DNA of 64,000 bases from Rhopalosiphum padi (GCF_020882245.1 NC_083597.1:25088652-25152651); one strand, 5' to 3'. Shown: positions 37,588-51,781, counted from the first letter of the stretch. Notes: generated by a model from the letters alone, not told the origin. A program made the numbers and translations.

Positions 37588-39190
37588 TAAAAAGGGAGAA
37601 AGGAGGTAATTGATCTAATGTACATTAGGTATTAGGTGTCGAGTGAATCTAATAATTGAGTAAACCACTATACATTTGAATTCAATGATAAATCATAGCA
37701 TACGAAAAATAATTCTGAACGAAGACAGTCTGTCAGGCTAGTTATTAAGTATATTTTATGATAGGTAGATTGAATTAATTTTTGCTAAAAACATTGTATT
37801 TATTCACGTTATTAGCTGTCGGGTTGACTTCGCATGTGAAAAGAATAAGTAAATATATAATACAGCTCTATACAAGCGGTTTAGAGTACCTCTGATCATG
37901 GGAAAATCGGCATCAGTGTACCTAGTTTTGTAAAATAATTTCATCGAGATGGGTAATCCACCTGTGGTGGATATAGCACTTGGTATATTTTTAAACATGA
38001 TTTTAACTACTCTCTAAACTTTCTTATATCTCTAAAATAATCTTTGAAATTATTGTCAACACCGATCAAATATTTTTTGATTCTATAAGCTATAAATATA
38101 CGGACATTGCCATTTGATGTACATTTAAATAAAAAACAATACATTAAATATTATTTTTGTTTATTTAAAAAATTCCCAGGTTATTCTATACTAGTGTTTA
38201 TTTTTAATTTTATTTCTGTAACCAATGGCAACCCTTTATAAATTAACAAAATTAAATTTGTTTTTCTTAAGCCAAAACGAAATTCATGTGTGATTTACTC
38301 TTAGCAACCATATAGGGGTTGAGAAATGAAGCAAAGTACACTCCATGACCACGAACTTATAAAGAAATATATACGTATTCCAAATTTAGTGGCAACTAGT
38401 TCAATAGTTCCGAAATCTTTTATTATTATTATTTATTATTGTTATTAACTTTTGAGTCAATTCCAATATAGAGTATAACGGTGTGAACAGGTTATCAGTG
38501 GTATAAATCCTCAATACCTTAACATTTATTTTATTGTTTTAGAAATGTTATCATAATAATAAATAATATTATACGTAAAAGTTTCAAGTTTCCTTGAATA
38601 ATACTCTTGAATTACGACAAAATAACTAAAATTGTTAATATTTGTTTAGGTATATGATTCCGTCAAAATTTGAACTTCAAATGTTTATAAAAAAAAGTTT
38701 TAATATGATATTATATTATTATTATTTAGATTTTTTGATTTACCTACTGGTGAACTTAGTTATAGGAACCTCGTATTTCAAGCCGATTGACCAAGCCAAA
38801 AATGATTTATTGGTATTTATAAAAAAAACTAAAATCTAAAAATAAAAATTGAAATTGTTTATAAATAGCTCAAAAAGAGTTCAAATATTTTTAAAATTAT
38901 TCCATGTACAAAATATACTAATATAAACATTTTATAAAAAATTCAAGTAGGATGGTTATTCATTTTTAAATTAAAATAATATAAGAAACTTGATTTTGTT
39001 AAAAACTGGTTTTATGGAAGTAAAAAATTCAAGCATTTTTAGTATCCTAAAAAAATTATGACAAACAAAAAACCACTTATTGTAAATTCAATACATCCAT
39101 CACTCCGTTCAGAATCTAAAATTTTAAATATTTAGTGTCTTATGAGTTGGGTATTCGATTAAAGATTAAAACACTATTCAATATTGACAT
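37588..39190 (+). repeat. ATTCTGAGCGGA-family repeat, copy 3 (near full length)
   Basis: It begins near AAAAAGGGAGAAAGGAGG (37589) and has the first hallmark motif ATTCTGAACGAAGACAGTCT at 37712-37731. The second, inverted motif comes at its far end (TCCATCACTCCGTTCAGAAT, 39096-39115), about 1.4 kb away. Homology with the copies at 27 kb and 57 kb continues just outside the second motif (CTAAAA and TTTAAATAT words, then a TATTTAGTGTCTTATGAG-like stretch), so the inverted motifs are subterminal. A minus-strand frame of 64 codons (37998-37804) lies in the left part and has no recognised domain. No target duplication could be fixed. Confidence 0.6.
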
Positions 39191-39479
39191 GAGTAACTTT
39201 CACCATACTAACTAACAATGCGCCTTATGTTTATAGCTGTCAAATACGTCTAAAATACTAATGTAATTATTATAAATTATTTTATTTTTTATGACGGATG
39301 TTCAGATGTTGACGATGTTGTTCGCAATTAATTCGTAACAAAATAATTGATTCAGCCTAACCTTGCTTGTTATCGTAAACAATTAAGAGAACAAAATATA
39401 ATTGTATACCTTCTTTGTGCTGGCTGGTCGCAAAGACCTAGGACACCAAGAATACCGTCGTATATTCGTTTAGTCAACG
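39191..39479. other. Noncoding DNA
   Basis: Transitional sequence between the repeat and the CpG-rich block to its right. Nothing specific seen. Confidence 0.4.
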
Positions 39480-39840
39480 AGAACTCGATGGTGAGAGGGG
39501 AGGGTTCAGCGTAGTGATAAACGAACGTCTGCTGAACGGTGTGTGCGTGACGCGCCTTCCCGATCGTGATATCCGGGTGGGTTAGGGGTGGTTGTACAAT
39601 GGTATGTTGTATATAGTTAGTCGTGTAGTGAAAGAGGGATTTGACCCAGATACTTCCCTAGGCTCTCTAAACTTTACACATAGGGGTTGGCCGTGTGCAC
39701 AGTTCACACACGCGCGCGCGCGCTCGTGTGTGTGTGTGTATATGAGTTTACGGTTTGTTTGTGTGCGCTGTAAACTTGTGCCCTAAAATGCAATCGATTC
39801 GGGTGTATCTACCAACTAACACCCCTACAACCCCTCCACG
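39480..39840. promoter_or_regulatory. CpG-rich block, possible promoter
   Basis: The block contains GTGCGTGACGCGCCTTCCCG near 39543, which includes a CRE half site (TGACG), and GGGTGGGTTAGGGGTGG (39576-39592), followed by a CA/CG/TG tract. A 64-codon + frame spans it but is interrupted in sense by the dinucleotide tract. It is comparable in texture to the islands at 6.2 and 50 kb. No initiator or donor was pinned. Confidence 0.3.
39705..39740. repeat. (CA)n(CG)n(TG)n palindromic microsatellite
   Basis: CACACA (39705-39710), six CG units (39711-39722) and then TG repeats (39727-39739) after a CTCG interruption. The order CA-CG-TG makes the tract largely self-complementary, so it could form either a hairpin or Z-DNA. 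Confidence 0.85.
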
Positions 39841-42551
39841 CTAAACGTGTTAAAAATACATTCACTTTATAGTCGGATACAATAATACGATCAAAGTTCA
39901 AAGACAAATAACTCGACTATATATAAACATTATATATTTCATAGTAATTTTACTTTTTTTTATTTGTGTGTTAGATGTGTATGTGTGTGTGCTATACAAG
40001 TGTGTAAATCCCTACCTCGTATATCTATCTAGTACATATAGGCACTATATAATAATTCCAATGTCTCATCGTATGTATTATATGGGTAGGAGTGATATAA
40101 TATACTTAAGAATTAAGATAATTAATATTGTATATATAGAGAAGTATATTCTTTAAAACATGGTTTGTCTATTAATTATTATTAAATAATATTGTTCAGG
40201 CTAATCACTTATGTCTTCAGACATTAGACGTAAATAATTCAAAATTATGCATACCAACTGGTAACTATACCGAGTATTTACAACAATAAATTACTTACAA
40301 AATTATTGTATAAAAGTGTTATTTTAAAACAATAACAATGTATTGTATCATAAATTATATTGATTATTCAATTACACTGGGCAATTTAATAAATTTTACT
40401 TAAAATATCCTTATTATTTGAAAACCTACAAAATAATATCACATCGCGTGTTATAATGTTGTTAAGCTATTGATTTCTATTATTGTTATTGTTATGGTTT
40501 TTTCAAGTATTCTGCGGATATATCTATAGTTGCTTACATTATTCTGGAAATTATTATTGTGTTCACCATAGCATATACTGTTATAATGTAGTATAATAAA
40601 AATATATTATTCAGTAAATAATAAATATTTTTTATAAAATCTATATTATGCTGGACTTTTACAATTTGTATAGTAATAAAATAAGTAAGTAATAATTTTC
40701 ACCTATTAAATTATAATTAATGGCTTTAGTTGGTATTTTATCCTTATCATTTAATAGTCCTGTAACTAACAGTTGTAATAAAAATAAGATGATTAATAAA
40801 TAATCGTTAGAATCACACTTCATGAGTGACATGACAACAATAAATTATGATACAATAATAATTTGATATCTTACATCTCTATTCTCTATATTAGATTATT
40901 GTACCTATCCTATCCACGAGTTAGGTTAAATTGTGTTTTATTTTAATAACATAATATGTTTCTTTTTTTTTTTATAAAGTGTAGAAAAATATAAAATGTT
41001 AAAAATAAAAAAATATTGATTTTATTATTTTTCATAATTTGTGTGATACATAAAATTGTGTTTTAAACAATACAATTATTCATGTACTTGTATAGTTGCA
41101 TGTATCTAATGTAATTTTAAATTTGTACATTTATAATATTTAAGATTTTTATAAAAATTTAACATAAAAATAACCTAAAACTATAAGTACCTGCTATACG
41201 TACTTATATATATATTTGGTATATTTGATTTTAGAAATCGAACACCAAACTTTATCGCAACTACAAAAATAGTACCTACCTTCATAAAGAGTACATAATT
41301 TAATTTCAAATATTTTTGATACAATCGTCGTAATTACGTCAGTTTAGCTTAGGCAGAGGTCACTGTAATAGACACGTGGAACGAGAATGCTTACCTAAAA
41401 ATAATAATATTACCGTCACTAAAGAAACATAAAATATTGGTACAGTGCGAGTGCATACATTTATACATTGAATGGTCTTTGCCAAAATACTAAAAACCAT
41501 TTTGCACTTCTAATCATTAAAACATTTATTTAGAATCATTACTCAAAAGATAAATGTGCATTTTAAAATTTGATGTACTTTTAATTTTATACCCTCTTAC
41601 AAAGATATAATAAAATAAGTGAAATTGATTTTTTTTGGTCACATTGGCAAATTGTTATTTTAAAAATATATTTAAAAAAAAATGTTGTTTATCCTCTGAT
41701 TTATGAATGTAATAATATATTTCATTTATAAATAAAAGATTATAATAATATATACATTTGGTATAGGTATATTTATATTTTGTATCATCAAGTATAATTA
41801 ATAGTATTCTGTACTAAAGTACTGCTTTTATTTTTATTTTATTTTACATTTTTATATCAGAAAGATTAAAACTAATGTTCGATACATTTTTTTAAATAAA
41901 ATCCTAAAAGCTATTTAAGTTGAATTATTCTGATTAATTTCTAGGATAAAAGATTTTTAAATTTTCTTTTGTATTGTTTTATTGATTATTTTTTAAACAC
42001 ATAATAGTATAATACTATTTTCTTGTCTATTATTTCTATTATTTAATTTTATATTTTCATAACAAAAATAGTTTTATTTAAATTCAATATTCACATGTGT
42101 GTTTACAATTTTGTCTTTCAGTACAAAGACCATATAAAATAATATTATACAAAACATATTGACTATTTTTTATTTTATTAAATATTCGTTGACCACTGAA
42201 TTAAATGTCCACATTTAAAAGGTTTCTACTTAGTAATTTCAAGCAAAAATGTATACAAATTTACTTTAATTTAATAATAATTTATAAAAATAAATAAATA
42301 AAACAAAATATTATGTAATCCAAAATAATTTGTTAATAAAATACAATTTTAACTAATTATTGAATTTGATTTATTTCTAATGAAAATAATAAAATTACAA
42401 TTAGTATGTTTTTTAAAACTAAGTATTTTAGATATACGAATTAAAATGTTTGATCAATTGAATATTAAAACAATATAATATGTAATTGTGTACTAGTAAA
42501 ACAATTTAAGACTAATAATAGCTTAATTAAATAAAAAAATGTATGTTTCAG
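39841..42551. other. AT-rich noncoding DNA
   Basis: No gene is supported. An acceptor-like word (TTTTGTCTTTCAG) near 42109-42121 has no matching donor. A minus-strand donor-like word, TAGGTAAGCATT, lies near 41388-41399. Confidence 0.45.
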
Positions 42552-42647
42552 GAAACTACTTTTGGGAATTAAAAACGTTGAGGCCAATACTCCTGAGGAC
42601 GAAAGTCATAATTAATAGTTTAACCTAATTCAACCAGCATATACTCG
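42552..42647 (+). other. Candidate internal exon (96 nt)
   Basis: An acceptor, TGTATGTTTCAG, ends at 42551. A donor matching GTAAGTAAAT begins at 42648. The enclosed sequence is less AT-rich than its surroundings. In the second frame it reads K-L-L-L-G-I-K-N-V-E-A-N-T-P-E-D-E-S-H-N and then stops at TAA (42613-42615). The third frame is open for 24 codons before a stop, and the first stops early. It could be the last coding segment of a transcript followed by a spliced 3' UTR, or a UTR exon. The acidic TPEDES string looks more protein-like than chance frames here. The acceptor's pyrimidine tract is modest. No family is recognised. Confidence 0.35.
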
Positions 42648-45600
42648 GTAAGTAAATAAAAAATATCTACATTTTTTATATAAACAATTTTAATTATTTT
42701 ATTAATTAAGTAAGTAATAGCTAATAAACATAATACTATATACATATTATTTATAAAAATAAAATATATTCTATACACTTTATAAATGCAGCCAAACGCT
42801 CAGTCAAAAGTAGCATAATAAACAATAAAAAAAAAGAATGTCATAATAATATAACATATTATTGTCTTTGAATTATAAGTTTCTCTAAAATCCAAACTTA
42901 TCCACAGAAATGTTTAAGTTTCTCTCATTTTCGATAATATTTCCCGTAGTGTATTGTCATAAACAGTGTATCACACAGCATATGTTAAATCACGTATCAC
43001 TGCCAATTTCGCTGTACAATTATCTTTTGTCACCGTTGCATAAATTAAATTTACCGACTTATTGCTTTCTCTATCTATATCTAATATCTATATAGGCATA
43101 GATATGTGTGTATTTGTGTATATATATATATATATGTATATTCATACAAATAGACGCTTTCAAAACGTTGTCACCGGTTTAGCTGACTAGTACCTAATTT
43201 GTTTTACAATTTCATATTTTTTTTTTTAGTTTTATAGGTAACAAAAGCTTCAAATTCGTTAGTTTTTATTATACTTTTAAACTTTAATAGTCTTTTGGAA
43301 ATTAATGTTTAATTAATTGTTGAACTTAAAAGAATAATTTAAACTCATTCTAACTAACTAAAATTATTTTTTAGCAACTGCGTAGTAAAATCATAAATAT
43401 CATATTATGTCTTGTCAACCACACCAAATACTTACGATAAAAAAATAAATCAATCTTATAAATATTATTACCTATCACAAAGACATAAATTTGTTTCAAA
43501 TTTGTACAGAACTAACTACTCTTTTATGAGTTATATCATATAAGAAAATAGAAATTAATAGTTAATTGGATATACTTATATTAAAATAAATTTGAATTTT
43601 AGGAACAGAGCGGCACTATTTTTTTTTATAACTAATTGATTAGTATTTTCTACAGAATAATTAATTTATAGACTAGACAGATAGTGATATAGTTTAACTT
43701 TTATTTGTTATCGTTTTACTAGATGTCACTTGAATTTTGTATTTATATGTGATAACGTATTCCAAGGAAAAGTGATTAAAATGTACCTATTAATGTTTTT
43801 TAAGGGTATAAACAAACAATACTATATTTGTTAAAATTAAGAGATATACTTTTTAATACGTTGATTCTCACAAATCGATTTCGAAATCACTTACTTAATA
43901 AAATAATAAATAGTTTATCTTAGAATGCTTAAAATGATAAGTTAAAATATTATACTAATATTTTAATATATTGAGGATCTATACGAATTTTATATTATTT
44001 TATCAAAACATAATTTCCTAAAGTAATTCTGATATCATATAGCCACTGACATTTTAAATTGGTTCAAAACAATTATTCGACGGATTTTATTGTTCTGAAC
44101 GAAAACGATAATGAATAAATAGTTTAAATCGACATGTATCGTTTTACGTATATTATGATGTGTTATTTATAAAGTGGTATTTCGAGTAATATCTAACTAT
44201 TGTTTTATTAATTATTTTTTAGATATATTATTATGCAAAATGCAAATGCAAATAAAACTGTAATTTGTTTTTAATTTATTACGAATCATCTAAACAGAAT
44301 ATCAACTTATATTTAATAATTAATAAACAAGATAAAATTGTGTATTATGAAATGAATATAAAATTTTATATTAGTATATTGTATGTGACATGTGTACAAA
44401 CATAAAGTACATAGATAATAGTGTATTAATACAGCTTGTTGCTTTATTTTGAAAGTATCATAATGGCCTAATCAAAGCAAAATGTTAAATTTTGTTTTCG
44501 TTAAAACTTTGAACCATTTCTAATTTAATAAACCTTGTCCTATAGATCACTTTATTATGATTTCGATGGGTGAAAGACCTCGACATAAATCAATAAAGTG
44601 CGCGAGGTTCTATAATATTTTAACTACTGTTTTTTTACACCTGCGGGTCAACGAGTTACCGTGAACGACCGTTTACTATCATTTCATTTAGATCATGTAT
44701 ATATAGGAGTATTGGACGATGTTTTTCTTTCTCTATATGTGCCTCATTGCCTCTCACTCTTTCTCGTACGTACATAAACTATATATCACTCTCTTTAAAT
44801 CAAGTAAAACGATTGTTCTGTTTGTATCTGTTCATATATAGGTGATTACACAATAACCAGATATATTTGACTTGAGAAATTTTTTTTTTTTTTAAGTTAT
44901 TTTTATTAATCATTTATAATATCATGATGATATTAACTCAAAATTTACACGGACGCCGGACCACGTGTCTAAATTACCACATATAATTATTATTTTCTAC
45001 GCCAACGATAACCGAATTGGTTTTTTACGTTGTAGACACAACATTGAACTAGTGGTTAATCACTGCGTATGATATTCATTTTTCAATGTGTCTGACCTTT
45101 CCAAAAGAGTTTAAGGTTGCTGCATACTTTAAGATACAAGGTATACGCAACAATTATAAAAATAATCTAACATCTTCCTAGCTTAAACTACAGAAAAAAT
45201 ACGTAGATTATTAATTTTTACACAAAAAAGCATTTTTTTTCTGAAAAAATGCATGTAAAATAAATTATAGTTTTTATACCTAATTAATATATAAATTTGA
45301 ATATAAAAAAAATTGACAGGATGTTTCATTCAAATTTAAACAACGTTCACCTATAGCTTACTGATATTACATAATATTCAAATGTAACATGAGTTTTTTA
45401 TCTGAACTTATGAAGGTGAGGAATTTATATCCTATACATATACGTTAGGTACACATGCGATATACATATATTATGATATTCCATAATAAATGTTGTCAAT
45501 GAACCTTATACTCGCTACTGGCACATAAGATTATAAGCAGAAAAAAACTGAACTGTTTTATATGTTACGATAATATAATTATTGTATAATTTATATTATT

Positions 45601-48280
45601 GTAGTTATCCAATGTAAGTAGGTGCCTATATTAACTACCTACAATGTTTAACGATAAAAAATAGTTAATTTTAAAGATAATTTTTGACTGAGGCTCTAGA
45701 AACATATATTTATAGTCTTGGTAATTTTATAACATTTATATTGGTACCTATATCGTGTATTTATGTGGCTCTTATTTATGTATACGCATAGTATTTAGTG
45801 CATAGTCGGTAGTTAACATAAAATACTTTAATTTGCCCTTCTATAAGAACATATTTCTTAGAGTTTAAAGTGCTATGATTAATAATATTATACGCCAATA
45901 ATTCTTTGTAGACATTTTAGAACTTAATGTTGGAAAATTAAATGTTTTAAATGTTAAGAGATCTATTACTTCATTCAAAGATCCATAGCAAAATGAAAGT
46001 TTATTAACGTACTTATAATTTATTAAGAAATATATTATATTAAATACATTTTAGCATTGTTAAAATTAATAATTTATAAATTGACAAAAAATGTTTTAAT
46101 CATATTTTTGATTTTTATATCATAAAAATATGTATTTATAAACTTGAAACAATGTTAATATTAAGAATTCTAATAATATATTTATACATAAGGTCAAACA
46201 TTGAACAATTGAAACATAATTTTCGAAGAAATAAATCGTATATATTTAATTTGTTGCTAATGATAAAGTAATCAAATCATAAATACCAATGTATAATTAG
46301 GATAAACTTAATCAGCCTGTTAAAGTTATATATACGTATAGACTTCTTAATAAATTATAATATTTTTTTTCATTCAATTCGAATAATAATTCACAATGTA
46401 CATTATGTTATGATATTATAACTATATATATTTTAATAACTTTAATACGCTATAAGTTATTTAATATTACTCTTAACTTACATTTAAGCAAAGGTTTCAT
46501 GGAAAAAAATATATATAAATATTATAGAATTAGTAGTGCTTAACACAGATCTAAAAATGTAGCGACCACCTCCTTAACCGGTCAATGGTCTTGCATGCAT
46601 AAAAAATTGGTCACGTAAACGCAATCGTTGTTTATGATTAACAGATAGGTAAAAAATGTTGGGTCGTATGTGATTGCAGAACAAAACAAGAAGTCACACG
46701 CGAGTGTCATTCACAAGGTTAATTGTATTTTATTTTGAAACCAAACCAAGTAAATCGCAAGACATCACGATTATTACTTAAATTAATGTCCACTAATAAT
46801 TTGTATAATGAAAACTATAGAAGTATTGTTTTTTGAAAACATATGTATGACAAACAAACGGAACTAAACTCTTCACCTTGACTTCAATTCGATACACCAA
46901 AACGTTAATGCATTTATTGCAAAAAAATTTAATTTTTCGTCCACAATTTCGAAACTATTCATTATGTATAAATGTATAATGTTTAAAACTATAAATAATA
47001 ATGTATTCTTCTAACATTTTATAAGTGCGGTTAATCTTATCAACAAAACGATTTTAATAATTGCGAAATAATGTGTAAAATGAAACATTGCAATGATCAT
47101 CATTCATCATTTATTATTAATCATTCAATCATTTAATGGTATATAAGAAAAATATAGCAATATAATTATAATATCCATACTACAGCAAATATTATTACAA
47201 CAGATATTGTAAAGTGGTTTCAATTTTCTTATTTTTTTTTCATACAGTTTGTTATCATAAAATATATCTTTTAATTTAAAAGCTTTTTAACTAAACTTGA
47301 TATGATAAAATACAATTATTTTATAATAATTATTATTCTCCTGATTTTAATTTATACCGTTCTTATCAATATTTATTAAAATAATATGCAACTTTATCGA
47401 AATTCAAAATAACATAAATTATATAAAATAATATCTATAATATTATAATATATTGACTGTATACGTAACGTTCCAATAAAGAGTTGAGACATCTGTGTAT
47501 TTTTTAACACGATCAACACGTGGGTAAATAATGCAATAACGTTATTATTTTTAATATGGGTTGTACAAGTAGTTTTACTTTTTTTTAATGATTGTGCATG
47601 ATATAGGTATCTATAATACACTCCCCTGTGATATAAAACAATTTGTATCAACATACCTACATATTATTTTTGAATTTTTCATAATGTTTAATACCTATAC
47701 ATTGTTGTTGGTCGATATTCTCGCAGTAAGAAAACAAAATATAGAATTTTTCATAGCATAAAATGTGGATACACTATATGTGTATATTATATAATGTTAT
47801 TTTATTATAAATATAAAAATTGTGTAGGAGACCATATTATGTAGTCGTAGTCTATTTCTGTCGGTTGTGCACATGTCGCTGTTATTCATATTATTATATC
47901 ACATTGTCGTTTTTAAACTGTTATAAGATCAATGCTCAAAAATAGCAAACTAAACGGATTCCATCCACGCGATGTGTGTAGTGAATGGCAGCAAACGTTT
48001 CGAATTATTGACTTGGCTATAATAATATTTGCTATAGAGTTCGTATACTAATATACTGTAGATATTATACAGTTTCTTGTTCCTATTATACTATACCGGT
48101 TGACTAGTTGTAAATTACTATCGTTTGTATACAAAAAAATAAAAAATAAAAAATAAAAACGAAATTGAATTAATATAAATATGAAATATATAAAATACAA
48201 ATATATAGGACATAGGTATATACTATATATGTAGGTACGAGGAATAAAAGTGTAGCACCGCTTTATGATGTAAACGTGAC
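42648..48280. other. AT-rich noncoding DNA
   Basis: No supported gene in about 5.6 kb. Slightly GC-richer patches occur at 44640-44700 and 46560-46710. An AT dinucleotide tract lies near 43119-43135 and an A6T-type tandem repeat at 48131-48158. Open frames are short and AT-driven. Confidence 0.45.
48131..48158. repeat. (AAAAAAT)n low-complexity tract
   Basis: Tandem A5-7T units, repeated about four times. Simple sequence. Confidence 0.8.
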
Positions 48281-48650
48281 GCAACTAGGGGACGTCAACC
48301 ACCCGGTGCGCTAGTGTTGTAAAAACGTGTTAGGAAAAGTGATCAGAAACAACGACTACTGTAGTACTGTACAATAACGGACCAATAAATTAAATTATTC
48401 AATCGTCGTGTGTCTATTCCAAAACAGTCGTTTAGTTGTAATCTGTATTAATATCGAAATATTTTTTTGATCATCATACGAAAAGCGATCACTATTTTAA
48501 TCATCGCGTCCACTACGTCTATACGCCGCGGTATGTGCATGCATATTGTAAATGTGTGAGTTTGTCCGTCAGTTGGAACTCGTCCAAGGCTTACTTGCTC
48601 TGCTGTGGTTGTCATATCGATTCATTGCAGCCCCCATGACCTACATTATA
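48281..48650. promoter_or_regulatory. CpG-containing block, possible promoter
   Basis: The block contains GACGTC (a CRE core) in GGGGACGTCAACCACCC near 48289-48305 and TACGCCGCGG near 48521. GTCCGTCAGTTGG near 48565 includes an initiator-like TCAGTT. The downstream bases TTGCTCTGCTGTGG are moderately GC-rich. This fits a weak promoter on the + strand, but no leader or donor is defined. Confidence 0.3.
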
Positions 48651-49679
48651 TAATATTATATATATTCATACTTGGATAGAATCGTGTCAGCCAATATGAC
48701 GATTAACTCGACCTGCCACATAGTATAATATCGTTAAAGACGTACCATGTACATCAATTCAATAGTTTTGAAAATAATTTATTGCTGGTTGACCATTTAT
48801 TTATTTTTACACGTAGTTCATGCGAAATAAAATACAATTTGTTAAATTTTTATTACAAACATTACGTTTTACCTATACAGACTACGGCCTACTTATTGTC
48901 CATAATATTGTTCTGTACAGTTTGAAATGGTAAATATTAATGGTAGTTTTCGTCGTCTAGATTGAAAAATGATTTGATTCTCTCTTATATATTATTTTAT
49001 TATATTGTTACCATAAATTATTGTTATGTAATTTTAATAAAATCGATTTTTCATTTTTTGCATCTACACTCCCAGCGTTGACTAGGTGAATCATTTTATC
49101 TACTTCAATTCCGTGTAAAATGTAATAAGTAAATACACATGTAAATTGCATAAATCGCGTTAACTAATTTCTCGTCGAATACTAATACAATAATTTCAAG
49201 TACTATTTAGACCATTATATTGCGATGGCAGTTTTTTTTATAGTTGTTAAATCTGTTATTATATACTCGCAACATCGTGCGTATAAATTTATTTTAATAA
49301 ACTTGTAATATACATATACTGATATATTATAATATTATTATTATCGTGATCGTATTAATCGTAAAACAGATACTAAGTCAAATAATTATAACTGTATGTC
49401 AGTAGTGTAACACCCTAAATAAAAGTCGCTGCTGCTCCGTGTTCCGTAATCAGTCTACATGTATCTGCTGTATATTATCTACAAAAATATTTAAATATTC
49501 AAACACTATGAAACACACTTGGTACATCATATATATTATAAATAGAGGGATAGAGCAACTGAGAGGAATCAAATCACGTCAATTATATGTATCGTGTATA
49601 TATGCGGCGACTGGATATTATTACATTATTATCATCAACGTCGTTATTATCTCTGATGGGTTCGAACTATGAATACGAG
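48651..49679. other. AT-rich noncoding DNA
   Basis: No gene is supported. Confidence 0.45.
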
Positions 49680-49996
49680 AAATAACAAATGTTTTTCGAA
49701 TGTGTCCCTGCTGGAGAAGAACCGTTCGCCGCAAATAGTCTAATCTATTTTTGAGACTGTACCTACTACAGTGTTAATCACGAACGCGACGCCACAAAAC
49801 GTGTCGGGTCGAATGTAACTTTTCATACAACGACGATGCTTGGACTATGATGATGATCGCGTGCACGTCTATTTTTCGTCTTCTTCGTCAAGAGGTCGGC
49901 ATGTTTATTTATACGAATCGCGGGTGTCCAACGTCGTCGTCGTCGTCAACGCTGCCACCTCTGCTGCCGTCCTTTCCTTAGGTGTGCGCGCGGCCG

Positions 49997-50036
49997 CATA
50001 ATAATGATAATAATAATAATAATAATAATAATAATA
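49997..50036. repeat. (TAA)n trinucleotide microsatellite
   Basis: About a dozen TAA/ATA units with one GAT variant near the start. Confidence 0.85.
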
Positions 50037-50049
50037 TAGCAAGCGGCAC

Positions 50050-50063
50050 CATACTGCAGCAGT
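50050..50063 (+). repeat. 14-bp direct repeat CATACTGCAGCAGT, unit 1
   Basis: An identical 14-mer lies 291 bp downstream at 50341-50354. Both sit at or next to the CpG island and contain a PstI-type CTGCAG core. It could be a repeated regulatory site or chance. Confidence 0.6.
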
Positions 50064-50340
50064 TGACCGTCCGTGGTCCGTCCGAGGTGTGCGTGGTTTT
50101 GGCGTGTGTAATAAATGTTATATTTATAACGAAGATAATAATATGTTTGTTTTTGCAACAACAAAAAAACAAAAAACATCAAAAAGGTTTGCCAAAAAAA
50201 TAATAATAAACACCGAAAAACGACATAATTGGCAATCGGTACCTTTATGCACGACCACGCGACAAATGTTTTGTCTGCCGTAATTAATTTTTATACATTT
50301 TTTTCTTGCATACTTCTCATGAGGATGATCACGAAACGGT

Positions 50341-50354
50341 CATACTGCAGCAGT
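50341..50354 (+). repeat. 14-bp direct repeat CATACTGCAGCAGT, unit 2
   Basis: Exact copy of the 14-mer at 50050-50063. Confidence 0.6.
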
Positions 50355-51781
50355 GAAACAAACTACTTATATCATTTTATCACTGTGTAATTGTCCTTTG
50401 GATTTCTGTCACGTGTGGTCATATGATACTCGTTGTTGTTTTTCATATTATTAATATATATATACGTGTTCATCGTTTCGCATACTAAATGTCAAATGAC
50501 AATTTACAGGCCGACACTCCGACAGTCTATGTTAACATTTAACAAAACGCTCACAGATATACTATATTTTTTAACACGACATTTATCGATTATACGGTAT
50601 ACCTTTGATTTATGTAAAATTAATGTTTACCGATTATTTTATTATTGTGTTCATTAATATTTTTTTAGAATTTATCTCAATTTTTAACCATTTAATAATG
50701 TATAAATTGAAATATATAAATATTTTTTTAATTTAATGTAATTGTGTATTCACTTCCTATTTTTATTTGCGGTTTTAAAGAAATCACCGATATTTAGCAA
50801 ATATTGAATTTATCACGCACATGCGGTTGTTTTACATCTGTTTGTCTCGATTACGCCTGCTGGTACCAAATGGTGCCACTGTTGGTCTAAATCATTTCAG
50901 CATATATTATAATAATATGTGTTCGTGTTTAATGAAATACTGATCGTTCAAATTTTTATCAACATTTTGCTTTATAGTTTCATACTCATATTTTTATGAA
51001 ATGTACTATGATTCTTCTCTATTTTTAATTATACTTTTATTATGATAACGTTGTAAGCATTTATTATTTACATTGTTATAACGAAAATAATAAAAATTTG
51101 TGACGGCATATGATGTATCCAATGTATGCCTACATTATATACTTAAAACTAATAAAACTTAACTTATTATTTTGTGCATAACTATACGTTTATGCCTACA
51201 TTTTTTTTCATGTAATTGTAAAAATTTTCTCAAATAAAATGCGAAGAGTTATGGGAATTAGGAAATGGAAAACCACAAATTTTATCTAATAAAATGTACT
51301 GATATATAAAACAAAATATGGAATAATTTACTTATGTAATTAATAATTATATAAGTTAAATTCATTCAATTCTTTGCAAAGTTTTATATGAATTCTTAAA
51401 TGGAAAAACACAGTTTTTATACTTCATAAATATTTATGATGTATTATTTTGCGGTAAGGTAACGTTAGCCAAATTTTTATCTACTTAATACAATGTTTAT
51501 TATTATATTTTTAACTAATAATTGGTTTTGTTACTCTGATTCATCTTTAATAGCTTAATACTATAATAGAAACAGATAAAAAACAATTAAAAATATTTAT
51601 TCAATTCTAATTATGGCGCTGTAATATTAATTCACAATACGTTTTATAATTATGTAACCTAACGGCTAACCTGTATACGTTTACAATAAGGGAATCACTT
51701 ATATAATTAGTAATTACACAAAATATAAAAAAAAACCTATAAACAAATTGTAAGCTATTTTATCGCATAAATAATATTATA

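Larger units (their letters stand above)
49680..50285. promoter_or_regulatory. CpG-rich island with trinucleotide repeats
   Basis: The block holds a GTC/CGT run (about 49932-49950), GTGCGCGCGGCCGC (49983-49996) and an AAT/TAA trinucleotide tract. GCAGCAGTTGACCGTCCGTGG follows around 50056-50076. Overlapping frames on both strands owe their length to the repeats. The block ends with GC-neutral DNA. It is promoter-like by composition only; direction is not established. Confidence 0.35.

Noticed and set aside
49946..50203. Several overlapping frames with poly-Asn or poly-Ile runs
   Set aside because: Length comes from the TAA microsatellite read in different frames.
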